In this document: piece after piece, positions 35,159-47,479 of the stretch
Layout: the number at the start of each line of letters is the position of its first letter
How positions within the stretch are numbered: the stretch's first letter is position 1
DNA from: Polytrichum commune
Taxonomy: Eukaryota > Streptophyta > Polytrichopsida > Polytrichales > Polytrichaceae
Length of the DNA: 64,000 nt
Reading direction: 5' to 3'
Assembly: GCA_950295325.1 (NCBI GenBank)
Contig: OX485803.1
Location: 32,605,554 to 32,669,553 of the forward strand
Translations under genes and position numbers: made by a program
Notes under the pieces: model-generated
What the model was told of the DNA's origin: nothing
The model's input: the letters and a program-made list of their open reading frames with translations, nothing else
The model's database searches: none

Positions 35159-38100
35159 CCCCATGTAGATGACGTAGAGTTACATTCCCATGTCCCATAA
35201 AGGACCATGTAGTATTGAGTGTGTATTTAAACACAAATATCTAGGAGACCTAGATACCATGATGTATTGATACGAATCTACGGTTGGTGAAGTGTAACCG
35301 GAAAGAATTAATTCATTGTAGATACCGCCCCTTTGACACGATCATCTAAAAATAGTCATATACAACTTGAAATATCCACCTTTGTGCATCATTGTCGAGG
35401 CCTACATTTGAGCCATTAAAGACACTTACCGTAAAGCTTGATAGGAAGAAGTACGGAAATTGAGGTGCACGCTTTTAAGTTTCCATTAGGCAACACTTAC
35501 GGAAAAGCTCTACGTGCAAGTTCCCATTCAAAAAGCGATTTTACATGCGCAATTGTATAAATTGTTGTACGTTGTTGTGACGTCAAGGGTTGAACGAGTT
35601 GACGGGTGATGACCCTAGGAATATGTGACTTGGAGATTCCAAAGCCCCGCCTTTGGTGGGGTGTTTTTGACAACATTTCACGTGAGTGAAATGCTTGGGG
35701 AATGTAGGGCCTTAGGGTGTACGTTACACTATAGCTCGAGGGTATGTGACCACTGGATCTAAAATATCTCGTTGCTGCAAAATGTCGAGACCACCCTACT
35801 TCACTTTACACTGGAGCTTGAGGTCCTAAGGGACCCAAGGAAGTTGGAATGAACAGAAAACTTTACATGAAATCTCACATGGCTTGCAACGAACGACGTT
35901 TCACGTTCTACTGGTTTTGTGTCAAGTCCATCTCAAAGCGGTGGGGGTCTAATGCAAAACCAGGAGACCATAACACGTCAAGAATCTCACCGGGTCGATT
36001 TAGTCTAACTTACTATGTGGAAGAGTCCACGTATATAAGATGGCAACGAAACAATAGTCAATTGAGAGCCAAGTCCGTATGCCTTCAAACAACACTTCAA
36101 GAACAGTGATCAAATCATATTCAATGTTAATTTTTCATTGTACAGCCTTCGGATGACTTTCGAGGTCCCTCCCGATTTCATCGTCACAACCCTTGACTGC
36201 ACTGTAAAAAGTGGCAGGCCTTATAATATCTCCGAATCAACAGCAACTACTATCATACGAGTCCTAGACAATCGTCCTACGTTGGTGGAAGAAGAAGGCA
36301 GACCTACCACCATGTGATGGAGTGGAATGGCAGATTTTTTCAGTGATGTAGGAAAAGTTTCCAATGACAAGGGACCACTGCCCATGTCTTATTTGATTGT
36401 AGTAAGTTAGTGGAGGTTTGCAACCAAAATGGAACAAATATTAATGCCACGCTTCCGAGTCCGGAGTAGCTTAAATTTAAGGTGGTTGAGTGCACGATGA
36501 GGCACAACATCCATCCAGGTGGTAGGGCAAAGTTGCAACAGGTGTCAGCAAATTAGTGGTTAGTGGGGACATTGTAGTACTTGGTGCATTTGAAAGGCGA
36601 GCCATAACAAAACAAATATTGTGTTTGTCAATTACATCACAGGCTCTAAAGGCTTTAGACGTTATAGTCCTTGTGACGTCACCGTTGAATAGTACACACC
36701 TTGCCATGCAAATAGTGTGTGGGAAGGATTTACATTCACTACAAGCATATGTGTCCTATGTAATTGACTTTGCGTCATTGGAAACTTGTTCTATGTCATT
36801 CTTTTTTTCTTTGCAAATCTAGCATAGTGATAGATTTGTGTTGTTCTTTCATCGAAATCGGACGATTATGTAGGATTTGTATGCTAGTAGTGAATTGATT
36901 ATGGTGAATAGTGTGAATAGATGTATAGCGTGACTTACTCTCGGTGGCCATAAAGTGTGGTCCATGATGTATATTGTCACACAAGAAAATGTTATGCACA
37001 CTTTTTTTAAAAGTTTAGTGTGAAAATAAGTTCAATAGTGTGACCCACATTATTTACCTTAATCAATGTATTGGTCTACGAATAACATAAAGTGGATAAA
37101 ACAATCTTCACAAATTGAAGATATCGATCTTTCACACTAATACAAAGATTTAAGTTTGCTAAACGTAAGTTCCTCTAGGATATCAAGTAGGTATGATCCA
37201 TAGGCTTTAAATGGAACGTTGTAGTTTAGTTCAACCTAAATATATATTTTTTCTTTTTCTTTTTCAAATTAGGTTAAAAGTTTGTGGGCCCAACTCATGT
37301 TCTCTATTCTATTACCAAATTAAAACCCTATGTAGTAACATAATACCTAGGTTCAACTTTGAACCTGAGTTTCCATTTGAATAATGTCCTCAAGTTCTTG
37401 AAATATTATGAGCCCACAAAGTTCACCCTTTGGGCTGAGGAATGTTATGAACCTTGAAAAAGAAGAAGAAAGAAACCTCAACGTTGCACCAATGTGAATG
37501 TGAGCCCGTTGTCCTTATATTAATCATGGGTATCATTATGAACCATTATAACATGCAAACAGAAAGAGAAAGTTGTTTACATTTTGTAGAGTGACCCTAG
37601 TGATCTCCATGCTAGCTAATAATATGAAGGGCGAGTGATGTGGCTAGCTGAATGCTAGTACAACCATAGACAATTTAGTTGAGTGGTAATATGATCAAAT
37701 CTTAAGTGTTCTATGTGTCAGGGAGCGCACACATTGTGTAACCTAAAACCAACACTATGTACACATAACCGCTATCATAATTTTGAGTCTCAAATTGTAG
37801 AATTGGGGTATATAGTACTATTAGTTTTAGGGTCAATGTTGGTGTTGGGTGTATGTATCAATGTTGAGTTGGTAACCTGTGTTTTGGACCCAAATAGGAA
37901 CTCAGGTAAAAAAAATAGGCTCTCTCATTTTGTGATATCCACCGTGGATCAATATTTGACTAGAAATACTATTTTCAAACCAATCGGGTAAGTTGTTTGA
38001 TACCATTATTGATATTGTGTATTGATACCATACATTCACATCTTACACCAATACGACATTAATACGCACCTTACGGTGCTGCAATTCACAATCAACACAC

Positions 38101-39860
38101 AATTCATTCTTCTCATGGTCGTGTCCAAACTATTTAGAGTAGAGGCACCTATTCTCGATCAAGACCCCATTGGCAATCTATAGAGTACCGGAATTTCGAT
38201 CAGGTTGGGATTGAATTTCAATCAGGCCAGATCCAATAGTGCCATGACACATGTCCTAGTTTTGAGTGAGGAGGAATGAGTAGTTATGGCAAACTCTAGA
38301 CATTAGTAATATGTTTGAGCCAACTTTTGGCTTCAAAAATTCACGATAATTTCAACTTAAAGAATGAAATTACCGAAAAGTTTGCAATCGTCCTGATTTC
38401 TATCTTCCTATCTTCTTACATGGGGAAAATTTACACTGCCTTATACTTCTTCAGATCTAGCAGAGATTCACTGAAGTAATTGGTTATGGATGCCTCTACT
38501 CTACTGGATCTGAATTACAAAAGTCAGCATGCAAGTGCAAATTACCTTGAACACTGAAACTCAAAATCAGAAAAAATGGCGGAGGAGCAGTTTTGGACGC
38601 CTGCAAATCATCCTGCTTGGTAAATTACGATAAATATGTTACATGGTTAACCTTAAATTATCACAAAAGGCAGGTGCTAAGCTGTGCTGTTCATCATTCT
38701 AGGTGTCACGATTTTAATCCCCGCAGACGGGCCATGCAATTGAGGTTCTGCCAATCCGAACAATGCAGCCAGAACCTAACTATCCCTATCAATCACGGAG
38801 TTGAATCGTCCGTGTTATTTGGCGCCATTGTGATATTCAATGGGAGGTTCACATGATGCTATAATTTGCCACTAAAAACCGTGACCGGAGATAATGCCAA
38901 GTCATATGGGTCGACCTCGTCATATTTGTCAACAAATTTTCTACCGTCGGCTGTATGACACTCATCGCGGATAATGTCAGTACACAGCCTACCCAACCAC
39001 TCATGTTGGGAGCTGGATGAGGCTCCACCATTTTTACACTTGAATTACTTGTTGCTCAAACAAGACCTGACACTTGTAGCTCACATCATCAGCTTCACAT
39101 GCCCATCAGCGTCAAGAATCCAATATCTTGACACTCGTTGTCAAGTATCGTTATGCTTGTTAAGTTAAACAATGTGGCACTCCTCTTAATTGTGACAGCA
39201 AGCAGCTGGACCACATGGGCAGTCCATTATATATACTTAATGGGAACTATGAGGTTACAAATCTTTTGAGACTCCACGCTATAGGTTTAAGCTTTGGTTA
39301 ATTAACTGCAACAATCGTAGTTAGAACTAGTACGATGTCACAGAACGAAACGTGTCCCTTGCCATTTTTGACAATTTTGTAGCGAACTTTCTTGGCAACA
39401 TATATAATGTCATGTCTACACAATTTTTTCCTGCATGTGAACCTTCGTGGCCGGCTTCTGTGGAAGGAGACAGTGGCGAGGCCCTGTGGCACATCTTGAG
39501 ACTGAAGTGAGCTTGCAATGCTTTCGAAATAGGAAAAACAAGTTCAATGTTGCAAGACTCCTGATCCTGGATATTGCTTCATCAGAGGTCAAGACTGCAA
39601 AACGCCCACAAAAAGGGTGCTTTCCAAGGCAGAGTCAGTGGCAATGTTATATCATACATGCTAGAGTTTAAATAACTTACACAAAGCAACATAATATATT
39701 GCTCTGGGTGCATATTGTATGGGCAAAGGTAGTGTTATAATGTTGGAAACTGCGCATCAGAACAAACCTGGAAATATACAAAATATTCATATTCATATTC
39801 ATATTCTTGCAATGCAACCTTCTAAGTGGCCTGCATATTTTTGGGGACACACCCAAAAAC
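35159..39860. other. Long intergenic stretch without recognised genes
   Basis: Open frames are short (under 95 codons) with no family resemblance that I trust. A plus-strand stretch at about 36370-36480 reads TTAHVLFDCSKLVEVCNQN, faintly like the zf-RVT end of a LINE, but it is too short to call. Near 37980-38080 the words TTGATACCATTATTGAT and GATACCATACATTCAC have weak relatives near 43850-43895. Confidence 0.4.
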
Positions 39861-39867
39861 TGCACTA

Positions 39868-40476
39868 CACCATTTATGGTATTTAGTGTCACGTACACTG
39901 TACGCGAAGGACCTAAATTAGATGCCTAGGGGTCTCAAAATGTCACCTCTGGTAATTGTCTAATATGGTATTATTCATCAATGTAAGTAATTGTTTTAAG
40001 TGAAAAAATAATTATATTATGATATTTAGCATAGCATGTTGGGATACTTGATATGATAGTTTGCATCATAATATGCAAGGGGGAAGATATTATTGAGCAT
40101 GCTAAAGGCAAGTGTCATGTATTTTCATTTTAGTATGCAAGAGGAAGATGTTCTTGAACATAAGTCGATTGCCAAGTGTCATTTAGTAAGCACATTTAGT
40201 GAACACTAAGTGTGCACATTGATATCTTGGCATGAGTACGTTCAATAATGTTGAGAGGTGTATGCCTATGTTACACTATGGTCTACAAGTTGACTAAAGT
40301 GTACACAAATGACACTTGACAATATTATGTTGAAAATGTCTTCCTCTTGCATCCCAAGATGCAAACAAACGACACTTGCCATTAGTATGCTCAACAATAT
40401 CTTCCCCTTGCACACTTAAGCATAGAACCATCCTCTCAAGTATCTCAATGTGCTATGCTAATGTCATAATGTAAAC
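39868..40476. mobile_element. Hairpin (foldback) element with a MITE end next to it
   Basis: From about 40010 to 40476 the sequence is a long imperfect inverted repeat. The left arm reads TTAGCATAGCATGTTGGGAT, GCAAGGGGGAAGATATTATT and GCAAGTGTCATG; the right arm mirrors it with GACACTTGCCATTAGTATGC, AATATCTTCCCCTTGCA and CAATGTGCTATGCTAATGTC. Arms are about 200 bp. Just upstream, 39868-39895 has the MITE end ACCATTTATGGTATTTAGTG. The same order, MITE end then hairpin arm, occurs at 13530-13985, so both may be parts of one larger family. Confidence 0.7.
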
Positions 40477-41139
40477 ACTAAAATCTACATGCCATAAATG
40501 GTATAGTGGATGTTTTAATTTTGGTGGCCACATGGCGACAACTAGAACCCATATAGTCACCTCCTTCATGACCTTCACATCTAGGTGCAAAGTCATAATC
40601 ATATATAATTGAGACGAGCCCATTTGCGACCATGACCACCACTGCATGTCTGTTGTTGCTTGACAACCACAACTGCGCAAGCATTAAATCATCTAATTTG
40701 TAAGTTGCATTTGTAAAAATATACATTTTGTATTAGTGTGTAGGGCTTCCAACTGAAAGCTACTATAACGTCCTACTATTTTTAATGATTGTAGAATCAA
40801 AACATGAAGGTTTGAACACGCATTTCACAAATATCAACAACTTAAACTTAGATGTTGTGCAAGGTTAGCTACAACCTCACACCCTTTATGCAGAAACGTG
40901 CAAGATGACATCACATTGTCACGAGTCACATACTAGGAAATTTGGATCATATTCTTGATCATTTAAAGTCATGGCCATGAATGTGAGCATGTGATCACAA
41001 ATACAAATAAGCATTGCGTAGATTGATGTCTTCAGGAGTGTCATATATTTAGGTGATTTAATAGTCATTGTCAATGGCACATTGCTTTTGAGGAGACAAC
41101 ATAAGCAACAATGGCATTCTACTGTTATAGACTCCAAGG
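40477..41139. other. Intergenic, no recognised gene
   Basis: Short open frames without similarity; nothing else seen. Confidence 0.35.
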
Positions 41140-41515
41140 TATTTTAGTCCCCTAGGGTGGCAACTCTCCCTTTTAGAACACTTACTTCAAATTGAATCTA
41201 ATAATTCTAACAAATTAGAGGTTTTATTTTTCTTTCACAAATAGGAGAAAAATGCTTGGAACGAGGGCATTAAGAAAAATTATACCTTTGATACAATTTG
41301 TGTTTGAATTAGAAAATGTTTGCTCTTTCATATGTCATTTTTATGACTAATATGAAACATTTTCTTTAAAAAAAACATGGATCACTATACAAACCCTGAG
41401 GTGTTGAAATTCACTTGTGAGAAGATTTCTATTTTTTTAAAGAATTCATAATCTTAAAAAAAATGCTTATAATAAGAAAATAGCTCCCAAACGAAGCTTC
41501 TTAAAAATGGTTTAG
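41140..41515 (-). pseudogene. Orphan copy of intron 2 of the 57483-60728 P450 gene
   Basis: It aligns by eye to 59295-59640. Shared words in order include CTCCCTTTTA, TTCTTTCACAAA(T/C)AGGAGAAA, ATGCTTGGAA, CATGGATCA, TAATCTTAAAAA, AGCTCCCAAA and GCTTCTTA(A/G)AAATGGTT. The flanking exon sequences are not present next to it. It is therefore a remnant of a former duplicate of that gene. Confidence 0.72.
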
Positions 41516-41605
41516 CAGCTCCAAGCCATGTTCTAGAATGATGACTCCTGCCTGCGAGTGCTGCATGTAGTTCCCACCTCGGGTCTACAATGCTACAAAA
41601 TTATG

Positions 41606-41932
41606 CTATGCATGGAGAGAACTCACATTCAACTGCACAATTCTCAGGCTTTTGAGATCAGTAATGTGCACAACGCTCTTGCCACGCCCTGAGTCTGGGT
41701 TGAGGAACATTCCAATAGTAGATTCAGCAGGGACTGTGCACAGAGCAGCATTAACAAGCATGGCTGTCGTGAAGCTCTGGTACACAGACATCTCAGAATC
41801 TGATCTGTAGGGTTGAGGTACTAAGTTAATCTTTGAACGAGGCTGTGAAGATGCACTGCTGGTATGCTCAAGGAATGCCAAATTAAACTTCATACACATA
41901 CATACTCTCAGATGTGCCGATATATCGGCCAT
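41606..41932 (-). other. Unidentified open frame, possible exon relic
   Basis: The frame reads MADISAHLRVC at the top and includes YRSDSEMSVYQSFTTAMLVN and AALCTVPAESTIGMFLNPDS, which look protein-like rather than composition-driven. It runs over a possible donor (TTGAAT|GTGAGTTC) near 41623. I do not recognise the family. It begins about 90 bp from the orphan P450 intron but is not P450. It could be a real exon of an unseen gene, a captured fragment or chance. Confidence 0.3.
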
Positions 41933-41939
41933 GTCTCTG

Positions 41940-44225
41940 ACATGCGTAAATTCGCATCATCTTCGAGGAGGTTCCATCCAATCACATGATGACATGTAGC
42001 ACTTCATTTGCACTTAATCTGGCCCGCACTTAGGGTATAATAAAGAACCACACAAGACACCACATCATCCAGCCTCACGCAACAGACCCTCTGGCACTAG
42101 CAATTTGCAAGTCCTATAATACTGACAGGTTGTTTGTATCATAAACTCTTCCTTCACACTTAACTGATTAGAATATGTTCAGATCAACCGTTCTATTCTG
42201 ATGTCTGGAAGCACATGAGTTACATTTCATTAAGGTCGAGGCATCCATAGTTGACCAGGTTCGTTTAACCGCTCACTAGGGTCATGTAATGCTGACATAG
42301 ATGAGATGTATATTTCTTAGGCGAGAAAAGTTAAAGTTTATGTGGTGGTGGCTTGTGATTGATTACCCCCATAAGAGTTTTGACAATTGTTGTAGCCAAG
42401 GAGTAGGATTGAGATGAGAGGTTATGGGTTAACCTATAGATTGACTGTGTGTAACCCTCAAAGTTACGCTTCGAAATTTATAGCGATTTCCATAACCATG
42501 ATTTTTTTAAAATAATTGCATTCTCCTTAGAATTTGTTTCTCTTCGCAAGAAAATAAATTCCCTGCTATTACTCCTCTTAAACAGATGCAAACTCTCTTA
42601 TTTTATCTAGTTGTAGATGCCTCAACCACATCCGTTGTTGACGGATGCTAACATACATTAACAAGAGCAATGTCTTCTTAGCTACATAAGGTAGACATGA
42701 CCATTTTTGATAACTGCCCCAATCATAAACCATAGAGTCCCCTAAAGTTGCGAAGTTCCACATTTGTAGTTGTCATTCTATAATTTGAAATGTTGGAAAT
42801 AGGTAAAACAAATTTTCCTATTAGTGTGAGTGAATAGTGTGGGTGAATTAGCATGGGCCACACTAATTTTCTAGTCAAGGTGGAATTAACATGGGTCTCA
42901 GATCCCTGGTCTTCCCCTAAGTCTTGAAGAAGACTTCCAACCAACACATTGAATATTAATTATAAGACAAAAGTAACATAAAATAAATTATGATCACCCA
43001 CATTGGTTTTCTAGAAAAACAATTAGTGTGGCCCACACTAATTTTTTGCTAGAAATCTAGTGCGGGATGAAAACTATTGTGGCCCACATTAATACTCATT
43101 CTGAGAACTAGCATGGGCTCTAGGAAATTACTGTGGCCCATAGAAATAGGACTATTTAGTGTAGTGACCAGATGAGAGAGGAATTATAGCTATTGAGGAG
43201 TTTAGCTTAATGGAAAAAGTAAGTTCAATGGGCATGGATTTGGGTTTCCTTGAAAAGGGCACTAACTGTACTCAAGTTTTCGTCTATCAATTATTAGAAA
43301 TAAGTCGACCTATCTTGTGCATATGGGAGGAGAGAATCTCGCCCTTGGAAATTTACTGTAATTTCTATACTTCAAAATGAATTGTGAAATACTCCAATAT
43401 CACACATGTACTACACTTATGCGAATTTGCTTCAAGTTATCAGAATTGTGTCTGTCTACCTTACATAGCTGACTTATGATGTATCCCTTCATTGTAGACA
43501 TAGTTACATAGCATAGAGACATGTGTAGAAACCAATGTTGGATTGGTTATTAAATTTATTACTTATGTTTTTCTAATACCATTCACGTATCTATATTGTG
43601 GATTTCACATTTTATGATACCAATAGTGTTTGGGCACTTAAGGATTATTTTTTTTGTTTATGAAACCATTCAATCTATATACCATGCAAGAGCCTTCATA
43701 CCCAAATAATATTGTCCTAGTGTCTATAAGGATTAGAATGGTCTTGACCCATATAATAACTTGGGTACACAAAGAATCTCTCACCTTGACATACACACCA
43801 AATATCAATGTTTGACTAAGTATTTCGACTTCTATACTAATGAACAGGTTCTTAGATTCCATTATTGATGCTTATTATTGATACATGCATTCACCTATAT
43901 ACCAGCCCAACATCAGTAGAAACCTCAACTTTCCAGTTACAATTCCATTAAAAAAAAATCCATTTCTAATTGCTTTCCGCGAAATAATTCTGGACCATAA
44001 GTGAGTGTCAAGTGAAGGAGAATCACTCTTCAAGTCTGTTAACAGACTGTGTTTGTGAGAGACATAGTGTGTCTAGTATACTATTTGTGCACATAAATCT
44101 TCGATGCACACACCCTCCTGCATACTCGTGAAGACATTGTACCATTCAAACATTGAACCCTGCACCTCTAACAAAGGACAGATCGAAACAAAAGATATCA
44201 TCCCAAAGCTGTTGGGGATGCCAGA
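41940..44225. other. Intergenic with a short repeated motif
   Basis: Between about 42820 and 43160 the words GGCCCACACTAATTTT and its reverse complement recur several times (about 42845, 43032, 43085, 43135), giving an irregular mini-array. No gene is recognised. Confidence 0.4.
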
Positions 44226-45705
44226 TTTGCAGGGGCCTTAACTACTATCAAGAGTATGCTTATATGTCTTGAGTGTGCTGGAAGGGGCTTCCCATTTTCC
44301 AATGGTTCTGTCAAAAGCACATTTACAAAGTTTGATACATAATCCTCGTCACCATTTCCCTGCTGCCTTAAATTCTTTTGCGTGTTGTCTGTGCTCACTG
44401 CTGCAAAATGTGTCCTTCTGAGTAGGGCAGAAAAGCGCAAGAACAGCTGAAAATCGGTTTTGTAAGTGACTTAGGGAAAACTATGTAGGCTTTTGGAACG
44501 GTTGCGCCAATTGTGTGGAACCTATGTGAGCAAATTAATTGGTGTATCAGTGCCAATCCGATGACGTCCCAATTGAGAAGTGCTTAAAACACTACAGACG
44601 GTGAGCCAGTCGGGTGTTTGGTTTAAGGGATGTGGGTGTTACTCAGTCACCGTTCTTAATCGGACACCTATATTTGATCAGTGTGTGATTAGGCAAGGTT
44701 CAAAGAACAAGCATCATAAAGACACATGTTTGAAAGAGATTGACTAGATCTTTGAGTTTTATTATTTACTCCACACTCGATAGTGAACACAATTAAGAGG
44801 GCCTATGTACCTATTCAGTTAAGGAATCAACCAACATGCACTTCCAATTACCATAACTAAACCAAGGAGCTTCCAATCTTCAATCCGATTTTTGCTGATG
44901 CTTCATTATAGATTGGCTAATGCAACACAAGTTTCACTGTGTGAAACTAACAGGTAGAAGTTGGAGAAAGAACCGAATAGCACCGACATGAGGGGCAGGG
45001 AGTGAGGTGCTGCAATTGAAGGTTTCACTGGTCCCCCTTAAGTGATGTGGAGCTCTAGGGTTTAGGGCTACACCTCCCCCTTTTGCACATTTTCAGGCAT
45101 TTTCAGATCGAGTTCCATCTCAAAAAAGTTCTCTGTGACTGTGAATGCTAAGTTTGCGAATGTCCTCGAGCTTCACCTGCCAGCCTTGCAACCTTGTGAT
45201 GACTCTTGGCCATGGCTGCACATAGTCATTTAGAACGAAGCAGCTGAAAATGCCAAAGATTCGACTAATCTGGAGCGCAAGTTCTTTGTTCTAAGTTCTG
45301 CTCATCCTTCACTCCATGGTCCGTAGTACCTATTACTATTCTCTAGGACCTCATCAAGTTGATCAATAATTGGATACGCAGATGAGAACATCTATAATCA
45401 TGACATGTTTCTTAAATTCGCTGCCAAGGTCGAGGCCTACACATGAGGAATTTAAATTATCATGTTGTATATGATTCAATTGATAGATAATGCACCTGTA
45501 ATTGACAAGCAGTCAAGTTGTGATGGTGTTGGAAATTAGTCCAAATTGTGAGCTTCTGAGATTCCCGGTGTTTTCCATCCTTGAACCTTGCAAGATCCTC
45601 TGTTCTGACCTTCTGGTAAGATGCATTATGGCTTGTGGAAAAAAGTTCAGCATGGCCTTAGCCACTTCAACATTCAAAACTACAAGTGATACATGGCAGG
45701 GGACC
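44226..45705 (-). pseudogene. Cytochrome P450 pseudogene in scattered pieces
   Basis: Three pieces occur in correct gene order on the minus strand. About 45705-45530 matches P450 exon 2: the end near the start of that exon and the TCTTACCAGAAGGTCAGAAC region are present, with the middle deleted. About 45290-45140 reads VLNDYVQPWPRVITRLQGWQ and matches exon 3. About 44400-44230 reads GDEDYVSNFVNVLLTEPLEN, the rest of exon 3. Some 740 bp of unrelated sequence separates the two exon 3 pieces. Exons 1 and 4 (including the haem-binding loop) are not found. It is closest in pattern to the gene at 52926-55705. Confidence 0.75.
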
Positions 45706-45719
45706 CAAAAACAATAAAA

Positions 45720-46148
45720 TCAACAGCATTCATCAAGGGGTTTAAGTATTGAAACTTGAAAGCCCCTTAAAAGCCCTAAAACCCTGCATTCTTTTGTCGA
45801 TTTTGGGGTTTGAAGACTCACAGATGACCAATGGAGATGAAGTGCGTGACTGCTAGCTCGTTCAGGTTTTCAGATTATATATTGTATTAAGTGAAAAAGA
45901 GCTCATAAAACCTGGTATGACAACACGTAACTCCGAATGGTAGCCCACACTAATTAGACAAAATAGTTCAGCTGGGCATGTATTTCTATGGGAGCTTAGG
46001 TATGCAAACTTACGTACCTAAGTTTCCATCAAAAAACTCTTGTGAGTTTAATTTGTTCTCATTGAGCTAACTTACACCTAGAACACAACATCACATGTGA
46101 CATTCAAACAACCTTACCAGGTGTCTAGAGAGAAGAAATTATCACATA
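45720..46148. other. Intergenic, no recognised gene
   Basis: No feature recognised. Confidence 0.35.
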
Positions 46149-46351
46149 TGAGCGTTACACCTCTCGTTCATCCAACATAAAAGCCTGAACTACTCTACTA
46201 CACAACTCAGAGTTCACTATTTCTAGTTGAGTTGACACCATAAGTAGCTTTAAAGAGCGCAAATTAGTCTAGTCCAAGTCATTTGCCGTGAATCAGCCAC
46301 AAACCTATACAGGGTCAAATTTTTATGTTGGACGAATGAGAGGTACGCTCA
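46149..46351. mobile_element. 203-bp TA-flanked MITE, single-unit form
   Basis: The left end TGAGCGTTACACCTCTCGTT and right end GAATGAGAGGTACGCTCA are inverted copies that extend to about 30 bp (TCCAACATAAAA inside). TA flanks both ends (46147-46148, 46352-46353), as expected of Tc1/mariner or Stowaway-type insertion. The interior matches the 184-bp units at 31576-32515, with divergence. A further eroded copy in inverse orientation is at about 56405-56560. Confidence 0.75.
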
Positions 46352-46455
46352 TAACTTAGTCTGCAAGAATTCCCTCCTGAGTCTACCTCAAGTCTCTCCC
46401 AAGTCTCCGCACTACATGTGAACATTGAATTCCAACTTAGTGTTTCTCTGCAGTG

Positions 46456-47471
46456 CTTGGGAAGAACCGGCGGTTAGTTACAGATGAACTGGTGGAGTTT
46501 GAGAAGTAACCGGTTGAAGTTTGAGACTTCAGGAGAATTATCGATCATTTAAGAGGAATCTATAGAATATACCTCAAGTGAATAGAAGCAAAACCGGAAG
46601 ATGTCAACATGTAACCAGTTGGATTTAGAATCACTAGGATCTTGACCGACTATGCCCAAAAACTTCCCGGGCAGTGTCTCTCTGAGGTAGAAAATATGAT
46701 GGTCAGGAAGCTGGTGACCTAATTCAAAGACCTAACTCTCGCACTCAATAATCTTCAATGCTCAAAGTCTCGAAAGTCAAATTGGGGTCTTCTGTTAGAT
46801 GACTGTGGACGGAAAGTCAGTTAGTTACGTACCATATAAGGAGAGGCAAGTACACAATGTTGCCGTGGGCTTTCTTCTCACCTTCACAAACAGTGTTCGG
46901 GGTGGATTTTGAGCATAATTGGTCGAGATCCTAGTGTTTCGAAGTCCAACTGATTACATGTTGACATCTTTTGGTTTTTCTTCATTATTTTGAGGTATAT
47001 TCCTCTAAATTGATTGGTAGATTCTCTGAAGTCCATTCTCTAAATTAACTTCAGCGGTTATTTCTCAAACTCAACCAGTTCATCTGTAACTAGTGGCCAG
47101 TTCTCCCCATTTCATTGTCCACGAAGAGGAAAAACACTTACCAATAGTCAGCTACATTGCTTGTGTGTTCATTAGTGTGGCCATCATTAATGTGTTATTT
47201 CCCACAATGAATTTGTGTGCCAACAACTACTACTAGGTATCAGTGTCCGGGGAGGTTTTTGGGCATATATAATCAGTCAAGATCCTAGTGTTTCCAAGTC
47301 TAACCGGTTCCATGTTGTGATCTTACAGTTATTCTTTATTAAATTGAGGTATACTCCATAAGTTCCTCTAAAATGATTGGTAATTTTCCTGCAGTCGTCA
47401 ACCTCAACCAGTTATATCTCACACTCAACCGGTTCATCTGTAAATAGCGGCCGGTTCTCCCCATTCATTGC
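46456..47471. repeat. Three AACCGG-rich repeat copies, one inverted
   Basis: Copies lie at 46456-46680 (minus orientation), 46893-47118 and 47243-47471 (plus). Shared words are GTCGAGATCCTAGTGTTTC, TTGAGGTATA, CAACCGGTTCATCTGTAA and GGCCGGTTCTCCCC. The first two copies face each other across 212 bp and could fold into a long hairpin. A fourth copy is in the WD40 intron at 17752-17973. Confidence 0.78.
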
Positions 47472-47479
47472 TAGGTATA

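Noticed and set aside
36370-36480. Possible LINE zf-RVT fragment (TTAHVLFDCSKLVEV)
   Set aside because: The match is too short and no neighbouring LINE sequence supports it.
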